Assembly (NCBI RefSeq): GCF_003121295.1
Contig: NZ_PHNC01000007.1
Coordinates: 62,001 to 126,000 of the forward strand
DNA length: 64,000 nt
Reading direction: 5' to 3'
From: Streptomyces orinoci
GTDB taxonomy: Bacteria > Actinomycetota > Actinomycetes > Streptomycetales > Streptomycetaceae
Every line of letters begins with the position of its first letter. Positions within the stretch are counted from its first letter, which is position 1. Made by a program: the position numbers and the translations under genes. This document shows, one piece after another, positions 45,246-56,085 of this stretch. The notes beneath the pieces were generated by a model that made no database searches, was not told where the DNA came from, and saw only the letters and a list, made by a program, of their open reading frames with translations.

Positions 45246-45701
45246 AGGTCCTCGTTTTCAACCGGTCAGCAGGGGGCCACAGGGCCGTGAACGCAGGATT
45301 TCGTTAAGCGCCTTGACGGTACGGCTGGGCATCGGCGTGCGACAAGGCGCGGATGTTGCGTGACGGCGGTCGATTTGTTGCGCCTTGGGCGCCATTTCCG
45401 GCGATTCATTGCACGAGCGTCCGGCGGTGCGCTTTCCGTCGGCCACGGTGGGGGCGGGGGCGGCGGTGGCAGCCGGTTTCCCCGGTGCCGGGTCATGGCC
45501 GCCCTGGGCGCCCTGCCTCGGGTGGCCATCGGGGGCCTGCCCGGGCGGGTGAGTCCGGGGCCCGGTGAGCTGGTGGGGGCGGGCGTCGGCGGCAATGGCT
45601 CGCAGGGGCGGGGCGGTGTACCCGGCGTCGGGGCGGTCCGGGCCCGGTGCTAGCGTCCAGACGTTTGAAGCCGGAATGCAACCCATGGGGGCCATGCGCT
45701 C
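45246..45701. other. Intergenic region with a triple 8-bp repeat
   Basis: 456 bases between the divergent amidase and 45702 genes. The left half holds GCGCCTTG at 45308-45315, its complement CAAGGCGC at 45343-45350 and GCGCCTTG again at 45380-45387, spaced 35 and 37 bases apart. The right half is G-rich (45447-45470) with no gene supported; frames there lack family signal. Confidence 0.5.
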
Positions 45702-46187
45702 ATGACCAAGCTAGTGCTCAGCATCCACGTCCTGGCGGCCATCATCCTGATAGGCCCGGCCACGATCGCCGCGAGCCTGTTCCCCCGCTATGCCCGGCAG
45801 GCGCTGGCCCCGCAGGGCGAAGAGGCCGGTTCGGCCATGGGCGCGTTGCGGGTGCTGCACCGGGTCACCCGGCTCTATGCCGGCGCCTCCCTGCTGGTCC
45901 CCGCCTTCGGTGTGGTCACCGCCCAGCTGATGGGCTCGCTGGGGCAGAGCTGGATGATCGCCTCCATGGTGCTCACCGCGATCGCCGCGGGCCTGCTGGC
46001 CTTCACCGTTTTCAGCCAGGACGCCGTGATGGAGGTGCTGGACGAGAAGGCCGGGGACACCGCCGCGCGGTCGGCCGCCGCGGCCACCCTCCCCCGGCTG
46101 GCCATGATCACCGGGCTGTTCTCGCTGGCCTGGGCGGTGGTCACGGTACTGATGGTCTTCCGCCCCGGCTCCAGCACCGGGGCGTAG
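45702..46187 (+). CDS. DUF2269-like small membrane protein
   Basis: A 161-residue protein with four membrane helices. The first contains SIHVLAAIILIGPATIAASL, whose His is typical of small redox/haem-related membrane proteins such as DUF2269 and CopD-like families. Cellular role unknown. It converges on the Dyp peroxidase gene with 33 bases between. Confidence 0.65.
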   Translation: MTKLVLSIHVLAAIILIGPATIAASLFPRYARQALAPQGEEAGSAMGALRVLHRVTRLYAGASLLVPAFGVVTAQLMGSLGQSWMIASMVLTAIAAGLLAFTVFSQDAVMEVLDEKAGDTAARSAAAATLPRLAMITGLFSLAWAVVTVLMVFRPGSSTGA

Positions 46188-46220
46188 TCCCCCCGCCCGG
46201 CCTCAGCGCCCGGCCCGGCC

Positions 46221-47504
46221 TCAGCCGCCCAGCAGGCCGCGGCCCAGCCAGTCGCCGGAGTCACGGACTCCGGGCAGGGCGAAGAAGTAGCCGCCGCCGG
46301 TCGGCGAGATGTAGTCCACCAGCGGCTCGTCCTTCAGCCGCTCCTGGTTGGCCTCGAACTGGCGCTTGACGTCCTGCTGGTAGCAGCAGAAGACCAGACC
46401 CATATCGAGGTTGCCGACGTTGTCCACGCCCCGGTCGTAGTTGTAGCCGCGGCGCAGGATCCGGGAGTCGTCGGTCTTGGCGGTGCGCGGGTTGGCCATC
46501 CGTATATGGGCGGTGAGCGGAATGGCCTCGCCCTTGGGGTCCGCGGAGTAGCGCGGGATATCGGTCTCCTTGGCTCCGTCCAGCGGAGCGCCGGTGTCCT
46601 TGCGGCGGCCGAACATCTTCTCCTGTTCGGCGAGGGAGACCCGGTCCCAGAATTCCACCAGCATCCGGATGATGCGGATCACCTGGTAGCTGCCGCCCAC
46701 CGCCCAGGACGGCTCGCCCAGTTGCTCGGTGACCCAGACCAGCCGGTCCATCTCCCGGGCGGATGCGGTGTCCGGGTTGGCTATGCCGTCCTTGAAGCCC
46801 AGCAGATTGCGCTGGGCGCCGGTCGGGCGCGGCGCGTTCTGGAAGCCGTCCACCCGCCACTTGATCTGCATGGCGCCCCGGGTGTGCCGGGCGATGTCCC
46901 GCAGCGCGTGCAGCACCACATCCTGCCGGGCGGCACAGATCTGCAGCGAGAGGTCGCCATGGCACTCGGCCGCCTGCAGATTGTCATTGGGGAAGGTGCG
47001 CATGGGGGTGAGCTTGCGGGGCTTGGCCTTCTCCAGGCCGAAGCGGCCGTCGAAGAGCGAGGCCCCCACGCCCAGGGTCACGGTCAGCTTCTCGGCCGGG
47101 ACCACGGGGCCCAGGATGCCGTTGTCCGAGGGCGGGGCGCCCACACCCAGGTCCTCGGGGGCACCGCCCGCGGTCAGCAGCCGGGCCCGCTCGGTGATGG
47201 TCTTGAAGAGCTCGGCCAGTTCCTTGCGGTTGTCCGCGATCACATTGAGCGAGACAAAGCTGGCGGCCTCGGGCTGCGGAGTGGTGATGCCCGCCTGGTG
47301 GGCGCCGTGGAAGGGCACCTTGCCGTGGTCCCCGGCCACCTCGGTCTCGGCGGCTTGGGCCGGGGTGCCGCTGACGGTCCGGCCCAGGGCGAAGCCACCG
47401 CCGGCCAGGGCGGCACCGGCCGCTCCGGCGCCCAGCACCGTCTTGGTGAAGCCCCGGCGTCCTGGAGCGAATCCGCCCGGCGTGAGGTCCGAGTCGGCGG
47501 TCAT
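46221..47504 (-). CDS. efeB: Dye-decolorising peroxidase EfeB (Tat-exported)
   Basis: A 427-residue haem peroxidase. The Tat signal is [20 protein letters not shown] (about 16-36). The Dyp motif GFKDGIANP (distal Asp) and the proximal-His region HIRMANPRT are present, with [12 protein letters not shown] and [16 protein letters not shown] near the end. EfeB oxidises Fe(II) or takes iron from haem for the EfeU channel. It lies 38 bases after the EfeU-EfeO gene, so they are one iron-uptake operon. ATG 47504 has GAAGGGAA upstream. Confidence 0.92.
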   Translation of the reverse strand: MTADSDLTPGGFAPGRRGFTKTVLGAGAAGAALAGGGFALGRTVSGTPAQAAETEVAGDHGKVPFHGAHQAGITTPQPEAASFVSLNVIADNRKELAELFKTITERARLLTAGGAPEDLGVGAPPSDNGILGPVVPAEKLTVTLGVGASLFDGRFGLEKAKPRKLTPMRTFPNDNLQAAECHGDLSLQICAARQDVVLHALRDIARHTRGAMQIKWRVDGFQNAPRPTGAQRNLLGFKDGIANPDTASAREMDRLVWVTEQLGEPSWAVGGSYQVIRIIRMLVEFWDRVSLAEQEKMFGRRKDTGAPLDGAKETDIPRYSADPKGEAIPLTAHIRMANPRTAKTDDSRILRRGYNYDRGVDNVGNLDMGLVFCCYQQDVKRQFEANQERLKDEPLVDYISPTGGGYFFALPGVRDSGDWLGRGLLGG

Positions 47505-47542
47505 GGCATGGTTCCCTTCGCGGCGGTGCAACGGCGTCTGCA

Positions 47543-49594
47543 TCAGGCGGACTTGCGGATTTCCAGGAGGTCGGGCACGGGGGCCAGGTCTTCGAGCAGC
47601 TGGCCGGTGGCGCCGTTGAGGCGGGCGCGGGTGCCGGCGTCCAGCTTGTCCACCGGGGTCCACTTGTCGTCCTGGTGGGCCGCGTCCAGCAGCTTCTGCA
47701 CCCGGGCGATGTCCCCGTCCACCCGGGAGAGCAGGCCCGCGTCGCGCTTGGTGAGCAAGGGGCGCAGTACGTCCAGGAGTTCGCGGGTGCCGGTCAGATT
47801 GGCGTCCGCGGTGGCCAGATTGGTGCCGCTGCCCTCGTCGGTGTCGCCGGTCAGCTCGAACTGGAGGGTGTTCTCCAGGATCTCATGGGTGCGCAGCGGC
47901 AGGTCGCCCGGGTCGAAGTCCTGGCCGGGGAAGGCCTGCCGCAGCCCGTCGGCGTCCTTGGCCAACTGCTCAGCGGGGCCGCGCAGTTCGTCCGCGGACT
48001 GGCCGTGCCACAGCCCGTACTCAAGGCGGTGGAAGCCGGCGAAGTCCTTGTCGCGCTCAGCGTCGGGCAGTCCGTCCTTGCGCCCGTTGATCTTCTGGTC
48101 GAAGTCCTGGAAGGTGCCGTAGGCCGCGCCGAGGGAGGAGTAGGTGCGGTGGGCGGTGAGCCAGTCACCGCGGGCGGCGTCGAGGTCGCCGCCGTTGATG
48201 TCGTCGCTGAGCTTCCGGGTCTGTGAAGTCAGCGTGGCCAGGCCCTGGTTGACATAGTTCTTGTAGGCGGCCAGCGGTGCGGCCAGATCCCGCTCGGCGA
48301 CCGGGGAGACGGCCTTGGCATTGCCGCCGCCGCTGACCCGGACCGCGGCCGAGGTGACGGCCTTGCCGCCGGTGGGCACACAGCGCCAGGCGTACTGGCC
48401 GCCGCCCACGGTGGCCACCAGGTCGCGGGTGGTGCCGGGGGCCAGTCCCTCGATCTCGCCGTAGACGGCGTTGCTGGCCGGGTCGATCAGATAGACCTCG
48501 GAGGCCTTGTCACCGGTGTTGTGCATCTGGAAGGTCTGCCGGCCGGGCCGGGGGGCGGTGAAGCCCTTGCCGCAGTCCTTCTCGGAGACGGCCACGGTCT
48601 GGGCTCCGGCGGGCTTGCCGCCGCTGAAGGCGACCACCGCTCCGGCGGCCACCGCGGGCACCGCGACCACGGCGGCGGGGATCACCCAGGCCGGACGGCG
48701 GCGCGGCGCCGGGGCGTCCCCGGCCGGCTCGCCGTCCTTGGCGGCCGCGGCGGCCTTCGCGGGCTTGGGCTCCTTGGGTGCCTTGGCCCGTACGCCCCGG
48801 ACGAACAGCGTCATCACCACGGCCAGATAGCCGGCATAGGCGATCACCTGCAGCCAGGTCATGGCCGGGGTGAGGTTGAAGACGCCCTGGACCAGGGTGC
48901 TGTACCAGGAGCTCGCGTCGATGTGCGGGCTCAGGTCGAAGGCGAAGGCCTCCTTGCCCGGCAGGGTGCCGCCCTCCTGGAGGTCGCGCAGGCCGTAGCC
49001 GAGCACACCGGCGGCGATGACGATCAGAACGACGCCGGTCGCGGTGAAGAACCTGGTCAGGTTGATCTTCAGCACCCGGCGGTACAGGCCCCAGCACAGC
49101 CCCGCCGCGATGACCAGTCCGATGCCGGCGCCGGTCAGCGGTCCGGCGGACTCGCCGGCGGCCCGGGCGGTGGTCCACAGGAACAGCGCCGTCTCCAGGC
49201 CCTCGCGGCCCACGGCCAGGAAGGAGGTGACGATCAGCATGCCCGCGCCCATGGTGAGGGCGCTGGTGACCTTCTCCTTGATCTCACCGGAGAGGTTGCG
49301 GGCCGAGCGGCGCATCCAGAACACCATGGCCGTGACAAAGGCGACGGCGATGACGCTGAGCGCGCCGCCGAAGGACTCCTGGGCGGTGGTGGAGAGGCTG
49401 GCGGCGGTGAAGGTGAGCACCGCGCCAAAGCTCATGGCCAGGGCCATCGCGGCCAGTACGCCCGTCCAGACCTGTGGCAGGCGGGACTTGGCGCCGGCGC
49501 GCACCAGGGTGGCGACCAGGATGGAGACGATGAGCCCGGCTTCCAAGCCTTCCCGGAGTCCGATCAGAAAGCTTGGAAAAGCGTCATCCCACAT
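47543..49594 (-). CDS. EfeU-EfeO fusion: FTR1 iron permease plus M75/cupredoxin iron-binding protein
   Basis: A 683-residue fusion. Residues 1-275 are the FTR1/EfeU permease with both REGLE motifs ([17 protein letters not shown] and [14 protein letters not shown]). A Pro/Ala/Lys linker and a further membrane helix (about 305-330) follow. Then come a cupredoxin-like domain ([12 protein letters not shown] to [11 protein letters not shown]) and the EfeO M75 domain (about 430-680; [30 protein letters not shown] with Hxx[16 protein letters not shown]). In E. coli these are two proteins. It imports ferrous/ferric iron with EfeB. An iron-box-like site lies upstream. Confidence 0.9.
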   Translation of the reverse strand: MWDDAFPSFLIGLREGLEAGLIVSILVATLVRAGAKSRLPQVWTGVLAAMALAMSFGAVLTFTAASLSTTAQESFGGALSVIAVAFVTAMVFWMRRSARNLSGEIKEKVTSALTMGAGMLIVTSFLAVGREGLETALFLWTTARAAGESAGPLTGAGIGLVIAAGLCWGLYRRVLKINLTRFFTATGVVLIVIAAGVLGYGLRDLQEGGTLPGKEAFAFDLSPHIDASSWYSTLVQGVFNLTPAMTWLQVIAYAGYLAVVMTLFVRGVRAKAPKEPKPAKAAAAAKDGEPAGDAPAPRRRPAWVIPAAVVAVPAVAAGAVVAFSGGKPAGAQTVAVSEKDCGKGFTAPRPGRQTFQMHNTGDKASEVYLIDPASNAVYGEIEGLAPGTTRDLVATVGGGQYAWRCVPTGGKAVTSAAVRVSGGGNAKAVSPVAERDLAAPLAAYKNYVNQGLATLTSQTRKLSDDINGGDLDAARGDWLTAHRTYSSLGAAYGTFQDFDQKINGRKDGLPDAERDKDFAGFHRLEYGLWHGQSADELRGPAEQLAKDADGLRQAFPGQDFDPGDLPLRTHEILENTLQFELTGDTDEGSGTNLATADANLTGTRELLDVLRPLLTKRDAGLLSRVDGDIARVQKLLDAAHQDDKWTPVDKLDAGTRARLNGATGQLLEDLAPVPDLLEIRKSA

Positions 49595-49662
49595 GGTGTC
49601 CTCCCCCGCAGCCGTGATGGCGCATGGTCAAGTTCCGTGCCACCGGCTGCCGGTCGCCCTGG

Positions 49663-49681
49663 TTAGCGAAGCCATACCTTA
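49663..49681. promoter_or_regulatory. Putative iron box (DmdR1/IdeR-type)
   Basis: TTAGCGAAGCCATACCTTA matches the 19-bp DtxR-family consensus TTAGGTTAGGCTAACCTAA at about 12 positions, including both ends. It is about 70 bases upstream of the EfeU-EfeO start, and a weaker second match overlaps 49678-49697. It suggests repression by iron-loaded DmdR1. Confidence 0.5.
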
Positions 49682-49738
49682 ATGAGGTGGACCTTAGTTG
49701 TCTACGGAAGTGTAGTCAAAAAATCGCATTTGCGCTGG

Positions 49739-50194
49739 TCAAGAGGGTGCACCGGAACTGAACCGGCGCAGCAGCGGAGACAGCACCAGCACCGATTTGG
49801 TGCGCTCCACAAAGGGTTCGCCGGCGATGCGCTCCAACACCCGCTCAAAATGCCGCATATCGGATGCGAAGATCTGCACCAGGGCATCGGCCTCACCGGT
49901 GACCGTGGAGGCCGATGCCACCTCCGGATAGCGCGAGAGCCCCCGGTGGATGGCCTCGGGCGAGGTGTTGCGCCGGCAGTACAGCTCGATAAAGCCCTCG
50001 GTCTCCCAGCCCAGCGCCGCCGGATCCACCCGGACCGTGAAACCGGTGATGGCACCCTCGGCGCGCAGCCGGTCCACCCGGCGCTTGACCGCCGGAGCGG
50101 ACAGGCCGATCTCCGCGCCGATGTCGGCGTAGGAGCGCCTGGCGTCCTCGGCCAGGGCGTGCACGATGCGTTCGTCGAGCTCGTTCAGTCGCAC
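49739..50194 (-). CDS. Lrp/AsnC family transcriptional regulator
   Basis: A 151-residue regulator. The N-terminal HTH is LNELDERIVHALAEDARRSY with ADIGAEIGLSAPAVKRRVDR. The C-terminal RAM domain contains VASASTVTGEADALVQIFAS. These octameric proteins sense amino acids. Its own target is not obvious. It is divergent from nothing close, but amino-acid genes (42686-45245 and the 52609 permease) lie within 5 kb. Confidence 0.92.
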   Translation of the reverse strand: MRLNELDERIVHALAEDARRSYADIGAEIGLSAPAVKRRVDRLRAEGAITGFTVRVDPAALGWETEGFIELYCRRNTSPEAIHRGLSRYPEVASASTVTGEADALVQIFASDMRHFERVLERIAGEPFVERTKSVLVLSPLLRRFSSGAPS

Positions 50195-50272
50195 GGGGGG
50201 CGGATCACTTCTCTGCGGAATCAGCGGAAACTGCGGAAACAGCGGATAACTGCGGTACCCATGAAAAGTAGA

Positions 50273-51274
50273 TCACGCGTCCGGCCCGCACTCCGACCCG
50301 AGCGCGGCCCGGCGCCCGACCAGCGCGGTCAGCCCGTCCAGCAGCGGCCCCAGGCCGAACTCGAAGAGCTCGTCCAGATAGAGGTCATAGCCGGTCTCGG
50401 AGAATTCCCGGAGGACCTTGGCGAAGGTGGGGTAGCGGCCGGTGGCGGCCAGCGCCGCCAGGGCACCGGCCTGGGAGTCCAGCCACTCGTTCTCCGTCAT
50501 CCCGGTCACACTCTCGGCCTGCGCCTGGCGTTCCAGGTGCACGGCGATGCCCTGGACATAGCTGTAGAGCAGCACATTGAGGTTGAACATGGTGGTGGCG
50601 TCCAGGCCCTGGCCGTCCAGCGCGGCCAGGTTCCACTCGGAGAAGGCGATCATTCCGGGCAGGGCGATCGGCCGGGTCAGCGGGCCGATATGGGCCAGCC
50701 AGGGGTGGGCCCGGTGGGCCGCCCACAGCGTCCGGGCGCCGGTTTCCAGACGGGCCCGGCAGCCGGCCGGAGCCTCGGCGGGCAGCGGGGTGTCGGCCAG
50801 CGCGGCCTCGGCCATCAGCAGGATCAGGTCGTCCTTGCCGCCGACATGACGGTAGGTGGACATCACGGCGACGCCCAGCCGCGCGGCCACTCCCCGCATG
50901 GACAGCGCGGCCAGGCCCTCACGGTCGGCGAGCTCGATGGCGGCCCGCACAATCCGCTCGCGGGTCAGCTCCCCTTCCCTGGCGGGAGCGGCCGGGGCCG
51001 TGCTCCCGGCGGGGGCGGGGGACGCGGGCGGCGTCCGGGAGGCCACCACGGTGCCCACCCGTGGTTCGGCCCGCACCAGGCCCTCCTGGCGCAGGGTGGT
51101 CAGCACCTTGGTGGCGGTGGCCAGGGCCACCTGCCACTCCCGGGCGATCTGGCGGGTGGACGGCACCCGGTCGCCGGGCGCCAGCTCCCCGTCGGCGATG
51201 CGCTTGCGGATCGCGGCGGCGATCCGCAGATACGGCGGAATGGATTTCGCGGATTGCGCGGACTTCGCGGCCAT
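50273..51274 (-). CDS. GntR-TetR chimeric transcriptional regulator
   Basis: A 333-residue protein with two DNA-binding domains. Residues about 12-80 are a GntR winged helix (PYLRIAAAIRKRIADGELAP, then STRQIAREWQVALATATKVL). An Ala/Pro linker spans 80-100. Then comes a TetR N-terminal HTH (LTRERIVRAAIELADREG, then RGVAARLGVAVMSTYRHVGG) and a TetR_C ligand domain of the TetR(class B/D)-like type. It is divergent from a FAD monooxygenase gene 161 bases away, whose promoter carries a strong dyad repeat. It probably represses that gene and responds to its substrate. Confidence 0.88.
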   Translation of the reverse strand: MAAKSAQSAKSIPPYLRIAAAIRKRIADGELAPGDRVPSTRQIAREWQVALATATKVLTTLRQEGLVRAEPRVGTVVASRTPPASPAPAGSTAPAAPAREGELTRERIVRAAIELADREGLAALSMRGVAARLGVAVMSTYRHVGGKDDLILLMAEAALADTPLPAEAPAGCRARLETGARTLWAAHRAHPWLAHIGPLTRPIALPGMIAFSEWNLAALDGQGLDATTMFNLNVLLYSYVQGIAVHLERQAQAESVTGMTENEWLDSQAGALAALAATGRYPTFAKVLREFSETGYDLYLDELFEFGLGPLLDGLTALVGRRAALGSECGPDA

Positions 51275-51386
51275 TTTTCGGTCCCCCTTGGTCCTGTACT
51301 AGCACAGAGGCTAGCAGCCGACTTGCCGCCACAGCCGCCCAACTGTCCTAGTTCAGAAGCGAAGAAGGCCGCTTGGCAGAGCTGTG

Positions 51387-51420
51387 CGTACGGCGTACAT
51401 TCAGGAGCGTACACCGTACG
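51387..51420. promoter_or_regulatory. Operator dyad upstream of the FAD monooxygenase
   Basis: CGTACGGCGTAC (51387-51398) and GTACACCGTACG (51409-51420) form a 12-bp inverted repeat with one mismatch and a 10-base spacer. The left arm is itself the palindrome GTACGGCGTAC. It ends 15 bases before the ATG and would block the promoter; the divergent GntR-TetR protein is the natural binder. Confidence 0.7.
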
Positions 51421-51435
51421 AAGGGGGAGGTTCCC

Positions 51436-52548
51436 ATGCACTCTGTCCTGGTTTCCGGCGCCGGCGTCGCCGGACTGACACTCGCCTACTGGCTGCGCCG
51501 CAACGGCCATGAGGTCACCGTCGTCGAACGGGCACCCGCCGTCCGGCCGGGCGGGCAGGCCATCGATGTGCGCGGAACGGCGCTTGAGGTGCTCGACCGG
51601 ATGGGGCTGAGGGAGCGGGCAGCGCTCGCCCGGACCGGGCTGCGCGGCATGGCCATGCTGGACGGCCAGGGAAACGAACTGTGGCGCTCCACCGAAATGA
51701 CCATCAGCGGCGGCCGGCTGGACAGCGAGGACATCGAGCTGCTGCGCGAGGACCTCACCTCACTGCTCCATGAGCGGGCCCGTCAGGCGGGTGCCGAGTT
51801 CCTCTTCGGTGATTCCCTGTGCAGCCTGGCGGACGGGCCGGACGGCGTCCTGGCCGGCTTCGAGAGCGGGGCCGAGCGGACCTTCGGCCTGGTGCTGGGG
51901 GCGGACGGGCTGCACTCCCGGACCCGGGCGCTGGCCTTCGGCCCGGAGCGGGAGTTCCTGCACCATATGGGGAGCTATCTCGCGGTGTTCAGCGCGGAGA
52001 ACTTCCTTGGGCTGGACAACTGGGAGATCTGGCTCACCGAGGGCCGGGAGGCCACTTACTGCGTCTATCCGGTGCGCGACAACAGCCAGTTGCGGATCAC
52101 CCTGGGCTTCCGCTCGGAGCCGGTCGCCTATGACCACCGTGACACCGAGCGGCAGCGGACCCTGCTGACCGAGCGGCTGTCCCATGTGGGCTGGGAGACC
52201 CCGCGGCTGCTTCAGGCCATGCGCCGGGCCCCGGACTTCTACTTCGACTCCTTGGCGCAGATCCGGATGGACCGCTGGTCAACCGGCCGGGTGGCGCTGG
52301 TCGGTGACGCCGGGTACTGCCCCTCGCCATTGTCCGGCCAGGGCACCAGCCTGGCGCTGGTGGGCGCCTTCATCCTGGCCGACGAGCTGCGGGCGGACGG
52401 TGACCATGTCAGTGCCTTCGCCCGCTATGAGACGCGGATGCGCCGTTATGTGGAACTCAACCAGGCGCTGGCACTGGCGAATCAGGAGGGCTCGCCCGAC
52501 GAGAAGGCACTGGAGCAGGCCAAGTACGCGGTGACTCTGGACCGTTGA
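51436..52548 (+). CDS. FAD-dependent monooxygenase (TetX/PHBH-like)
   Basis: A 370-residue flavoprotein. The GxGxxG fold is VSGAGVAGLTLAYWLRRNGH (about 5-24), the DG motif is VLGADGLHSRTRALAF and the second FAD motif is VALVGDAGYCPSPLSGQGTS. The closest general type is TetX-like group A hydroxylases that modify aromatic or tetracycline-like compounds. ATG 51436 has GGGGGAGG upstream. Control by the divergent GntR-TetR regulator points to a detoxification role (inference). Confidence 0.9.
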   Translation: MHSVLVSGAGVAGLTLAYWLRRNGHEVTVVERAPAVRPGGQAIDVRGTALEVLDRMGLRERAALARTGLRGMAMLDGQGNELWRSTEMTISGGRLDSEDIELLREDLTSLLHERARQAGAEFLFGDSLCSLADGPDGVLAGFESGAERTFGLVLGADGLHSRTRALAFGPEREFLHHMGSYLAVFSAENFLGLDNWEIWLTEGREATYCVYPVRDNSQLRITLGFRSEPVAYDHRDTERQRTLLTERLSHVGWETPRLLQAMRRAPDFYFDSLAQIRMDRWSTGRVALVGDAGYCPSPLSGQGTSLALVGAFILADELRADGDHVSAFARYETRMRRYVELNQALALANQEGSPDEKALEQAKYAVTLDR

Positions 52549-52556
52549 GACGGCGA

Positions 52557-52587
52557 GGGCCCGCGCGGGAATTCCGCACGGGCCCTT
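52557..52587. terminator. Bidirectional terminator
   Basis: GGGCCCGCGCGG (52557-52568) / CCGCACGGGCCC (52574-52585), one mismatch, GAATT loop, followed by TT, between convergent genes. Confidence 0.75.
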
Positions 52588-52608
52588 GGGGCGCCTCCCC
52601 GGTGGTGC

Positions 52609-54105
52609 TCAGCCCTCCAGGGTCACCGTCTCGCGTTCCTCCCGGGCCAGCCGCGAGGACTTCATTCCGTAGAGGAAGTAGATGACCAGGCCGACGGCCA
52701 TCCAGCCGGCGAAGGTCAGCCAGGTGACAGCGGGCAGGTTGACCATGTTGTAGACACAGAGCCCAAAGCCGATCACCGGGAAGACCGGCCCCAGCGCCAC
52801 CTTGAAGCTCCGCTTCATCTCCGGACGGGTCCGGCGCAGCACAATCACCGAGACATTGACCAGCGCGAAGGCGAACAGGGTGCCGATGCTGGTGGCGTCG
52901 GCCAGCTGGTCCAGCGGGATGGCGGCGGCGAGCAGGCCGCAGAACAGCGAGACGATCACGGTGTTGGCGCGCGGCACCCCGCTCTTGGCGTGCACCTTGG
53001 CGAAGACCTTGGGCGCCAGGCCGTCCCTGGACATCGCGAACAGGATGCGGGTCTGGCCGTAGAGCACGGTCAGCACCACACTGGCGATGGCGATCACGGC
53101 GCCGGCCGCCAGCATCACCGACCAGAAGCTCTGCCCGGTGACATCCTTCATGATCCCGGCCAGCGCGGCCTCGGCCCCGTCGAACCGCTTCCACGGCATG
53201 GCACCCACCGCGACGGCGGCGACCAGGCAGTAGAGAGTGGTGACGATCAGCAGCGAGAGCATGATCGCCTTCGGCAGGTCACGCTGGGCGTCCTTGGCCT
53301 CCTCGCCGGCCGTGGAGGCGGCGTCGAAGCCGATGTAGGAGAAGAACAGCGAGGCTCCGGCGTGGCTGACGCCCGCGATGCCCAGCGGCATAAAGGGCTT
53401 GTAGTTACCGGACTTGATGCCCTGGAAGGCCACCGCACAGAACAGCAGCAGCGCCGCGATCTTCACACAGACCATGATGGTGTTGGCGCGGGCGCTCTCC
53501 TTGGCGCCGCCCAGCAGGAAGGCCATGCACAGCAGCACCACCAGCAGCGCCGGAAGGTTGAAGTACCCGCCATGGCCAGGGGGGTTGGCCAGCCAGCCGG
53601 GGATGGTGACCCCGATGGTGCCGTCCAGCAGCTCATTGAGGTACTGGCCCCAGCCGACCGCCACCGCGGCCACCGAGACGCCGTACTCCAGGATCAGGCA
53701 CCAGCCGCAGACCCAGGCGATCAGCTCGCCCAGGGTGGCGTAGGCATAGGAGTAGGAGGAGCCGGAGACCGGGATGGAGCCGGCCAGCTCCGCGTAGGAC
53801 AGCGCGGAGAACAGCGCGGTCACACCGGCGATCACAAAGGAGATGATCACCGCCGGACCGGCCTTGGGGACCGCGTCGCCCAGCACCACAAAGATGCCGG
53901 TGCCCAGGGTGGCGCCGATGCTGATCATGGTCAGCTGCCACATACCGAGCGAGCGTCGCAGCGTACCGCCCTCGCCGTGGCCGCCCTCGGCGACCAGCCG
54001 CTCCACCGGCTTGCGCCGCATCATACGGCCGCCGAATCCGGTGGCCGGGCGGGGGGACCGCTGGTCCTCGCCGATGGCGGGGGCCGTTGTGTCTTGGTCC
54101 AACAC
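52609..54105 (-). CDS. CAT-family cationic amino acid/APC permease (YfnA-like)
   Basis: A 498-residue transporter with 12-13 membrane helices. The start of the core is LRRSLGMWQLTMISIGATLG then TGIFVVLGDAVPKAGPAV, and AGSIPVSGSSYSYAYATLGE and FFSYIGFDAASTAGEEAKDA are CAT-family landmarks. It likely imports lysine, arginine or related amino acids. GTG 54105 has GGAG upstream; ATG at 54024 is the alternative. It could feed the amino-acid monooxygenase pathway at 42.7-45.2 kb (inference). Confidence 0.9.
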   Translation of the reverse strand: MLDQDTTAPAIGEDQRSPRPATGFGGRMMRRKPVERLVAEGGHGEGGTLRRSLGMWQLTMISIGATLGTGIFVVLGDAVPKAGPAVIISFVIAGVTALFSALSYAELAGSIPVSGSSYSYAYATLGELIAWVCGWCLILEYGVSVAAVAVGWGQYLNELLDGTIGVTIPGWLANPPGHGGYFNLPALLVVLLCMAFLLGGAKESARANTIMVCVKIAALLLFCAVAFQGIKSGNYKPFMPLGIAGVSHAGASLFFSYIGFDAASTAGEEAKDAQRDLPKAIMLSLLIVTTLYCLVAAVAVGAMPWKRFDGAEAALAGIMKDVTGQSFWSVMLAAGAVIAIASVVLTVLYGQTRILFAMSRDGLAPKVFAKVHAKSGVPRANTVIVSLFCGLLAAAIPLDQLADATSIGTLFAFALVNVSVIVLRRTRPEMKRSFKVALGPVFPVIGFGLCVYNMVNLPAVTWLTFAGWMAVGLVIYFLYGMKSSRLAREERETVTLEG

Positions 54106-54452
54106 TGGGGTCGCTCCGTTTCCTCGCTGCCAGTGGAACACCGGTACCGCAGCGGCCACCCACGGGCCATCGGCAGGACGAGCAACCCGGAAGAAAAAGA
54201 GGGGGACCGCGGGAAGCGGTACCCGCCACTCCACGTACTGCGCAGGACCTTATGGGGAGGGGACCTGCGCTGGTAATGCACCATTCTTGCGCATGCCCGC
54301 ACGATCGTTGCGTCTGCACGTCAAGAACGACTGTTCATTGCATGTCATCTTACGCATGGATATGCAGTACCGTCAATAGGCATGTGCCGCATAACGCACA
54401 AAGGGGCGCGACCCTTGAAGGCCGCGCCCCTTTTCGCAGGTGAGACGAGGTG
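54106..54452. other. Intergenic leader of the permease and guaB1 terminator
   Basis: 347 bases without a gene. They contain an inverted repeat GCGCAGG (54240-54246) / CCTGCGC (54264-54270), an unusually AT-rich patch (54280-54395) with several GCAT words that probably holds the permease promoter, and a strong terminator at 54400-54434. No known riboswitch was recognised. Confidence 0.5.
54400..54434 (-). terminator. Terminator of guaB1
   Basis: 11-bp stem AAAGGGGCGCG (54400-54410) / CGCGCCCCTTT (54423-54433) with a 12-base loop, 20 bases beyond the guaB1 stop, with A/T tracts on both sides. Confidence 0.88.
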
Positions 54453-55985
<1,533 letters not shown>

Positions 55986-56085
55986 TCATCCATGATGATC
56001 CCGGTTTCTGGCGAACTCCTGTCGCATTCTGTGGCTTCGGCCAAGAGTGCCTGTCGCTTCGGCCAATTCTCCGGGCGCAGGCGGG

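Noticed and set aside
45258..45695. Two minus-strand frames in the amidase upstream region
   Set aside because: Low-complexity Pro/Ala/Arg products without Shine-Dalgarno; the stretch is better read as a promoter region.
54106..54400. Riboswitch in the leader of the CAT-family permease
   Set aside because: A hairpin and AT-rich patch exist, but I could not match any known aptamer core (ydaO, ykkC, lysine, glycine).
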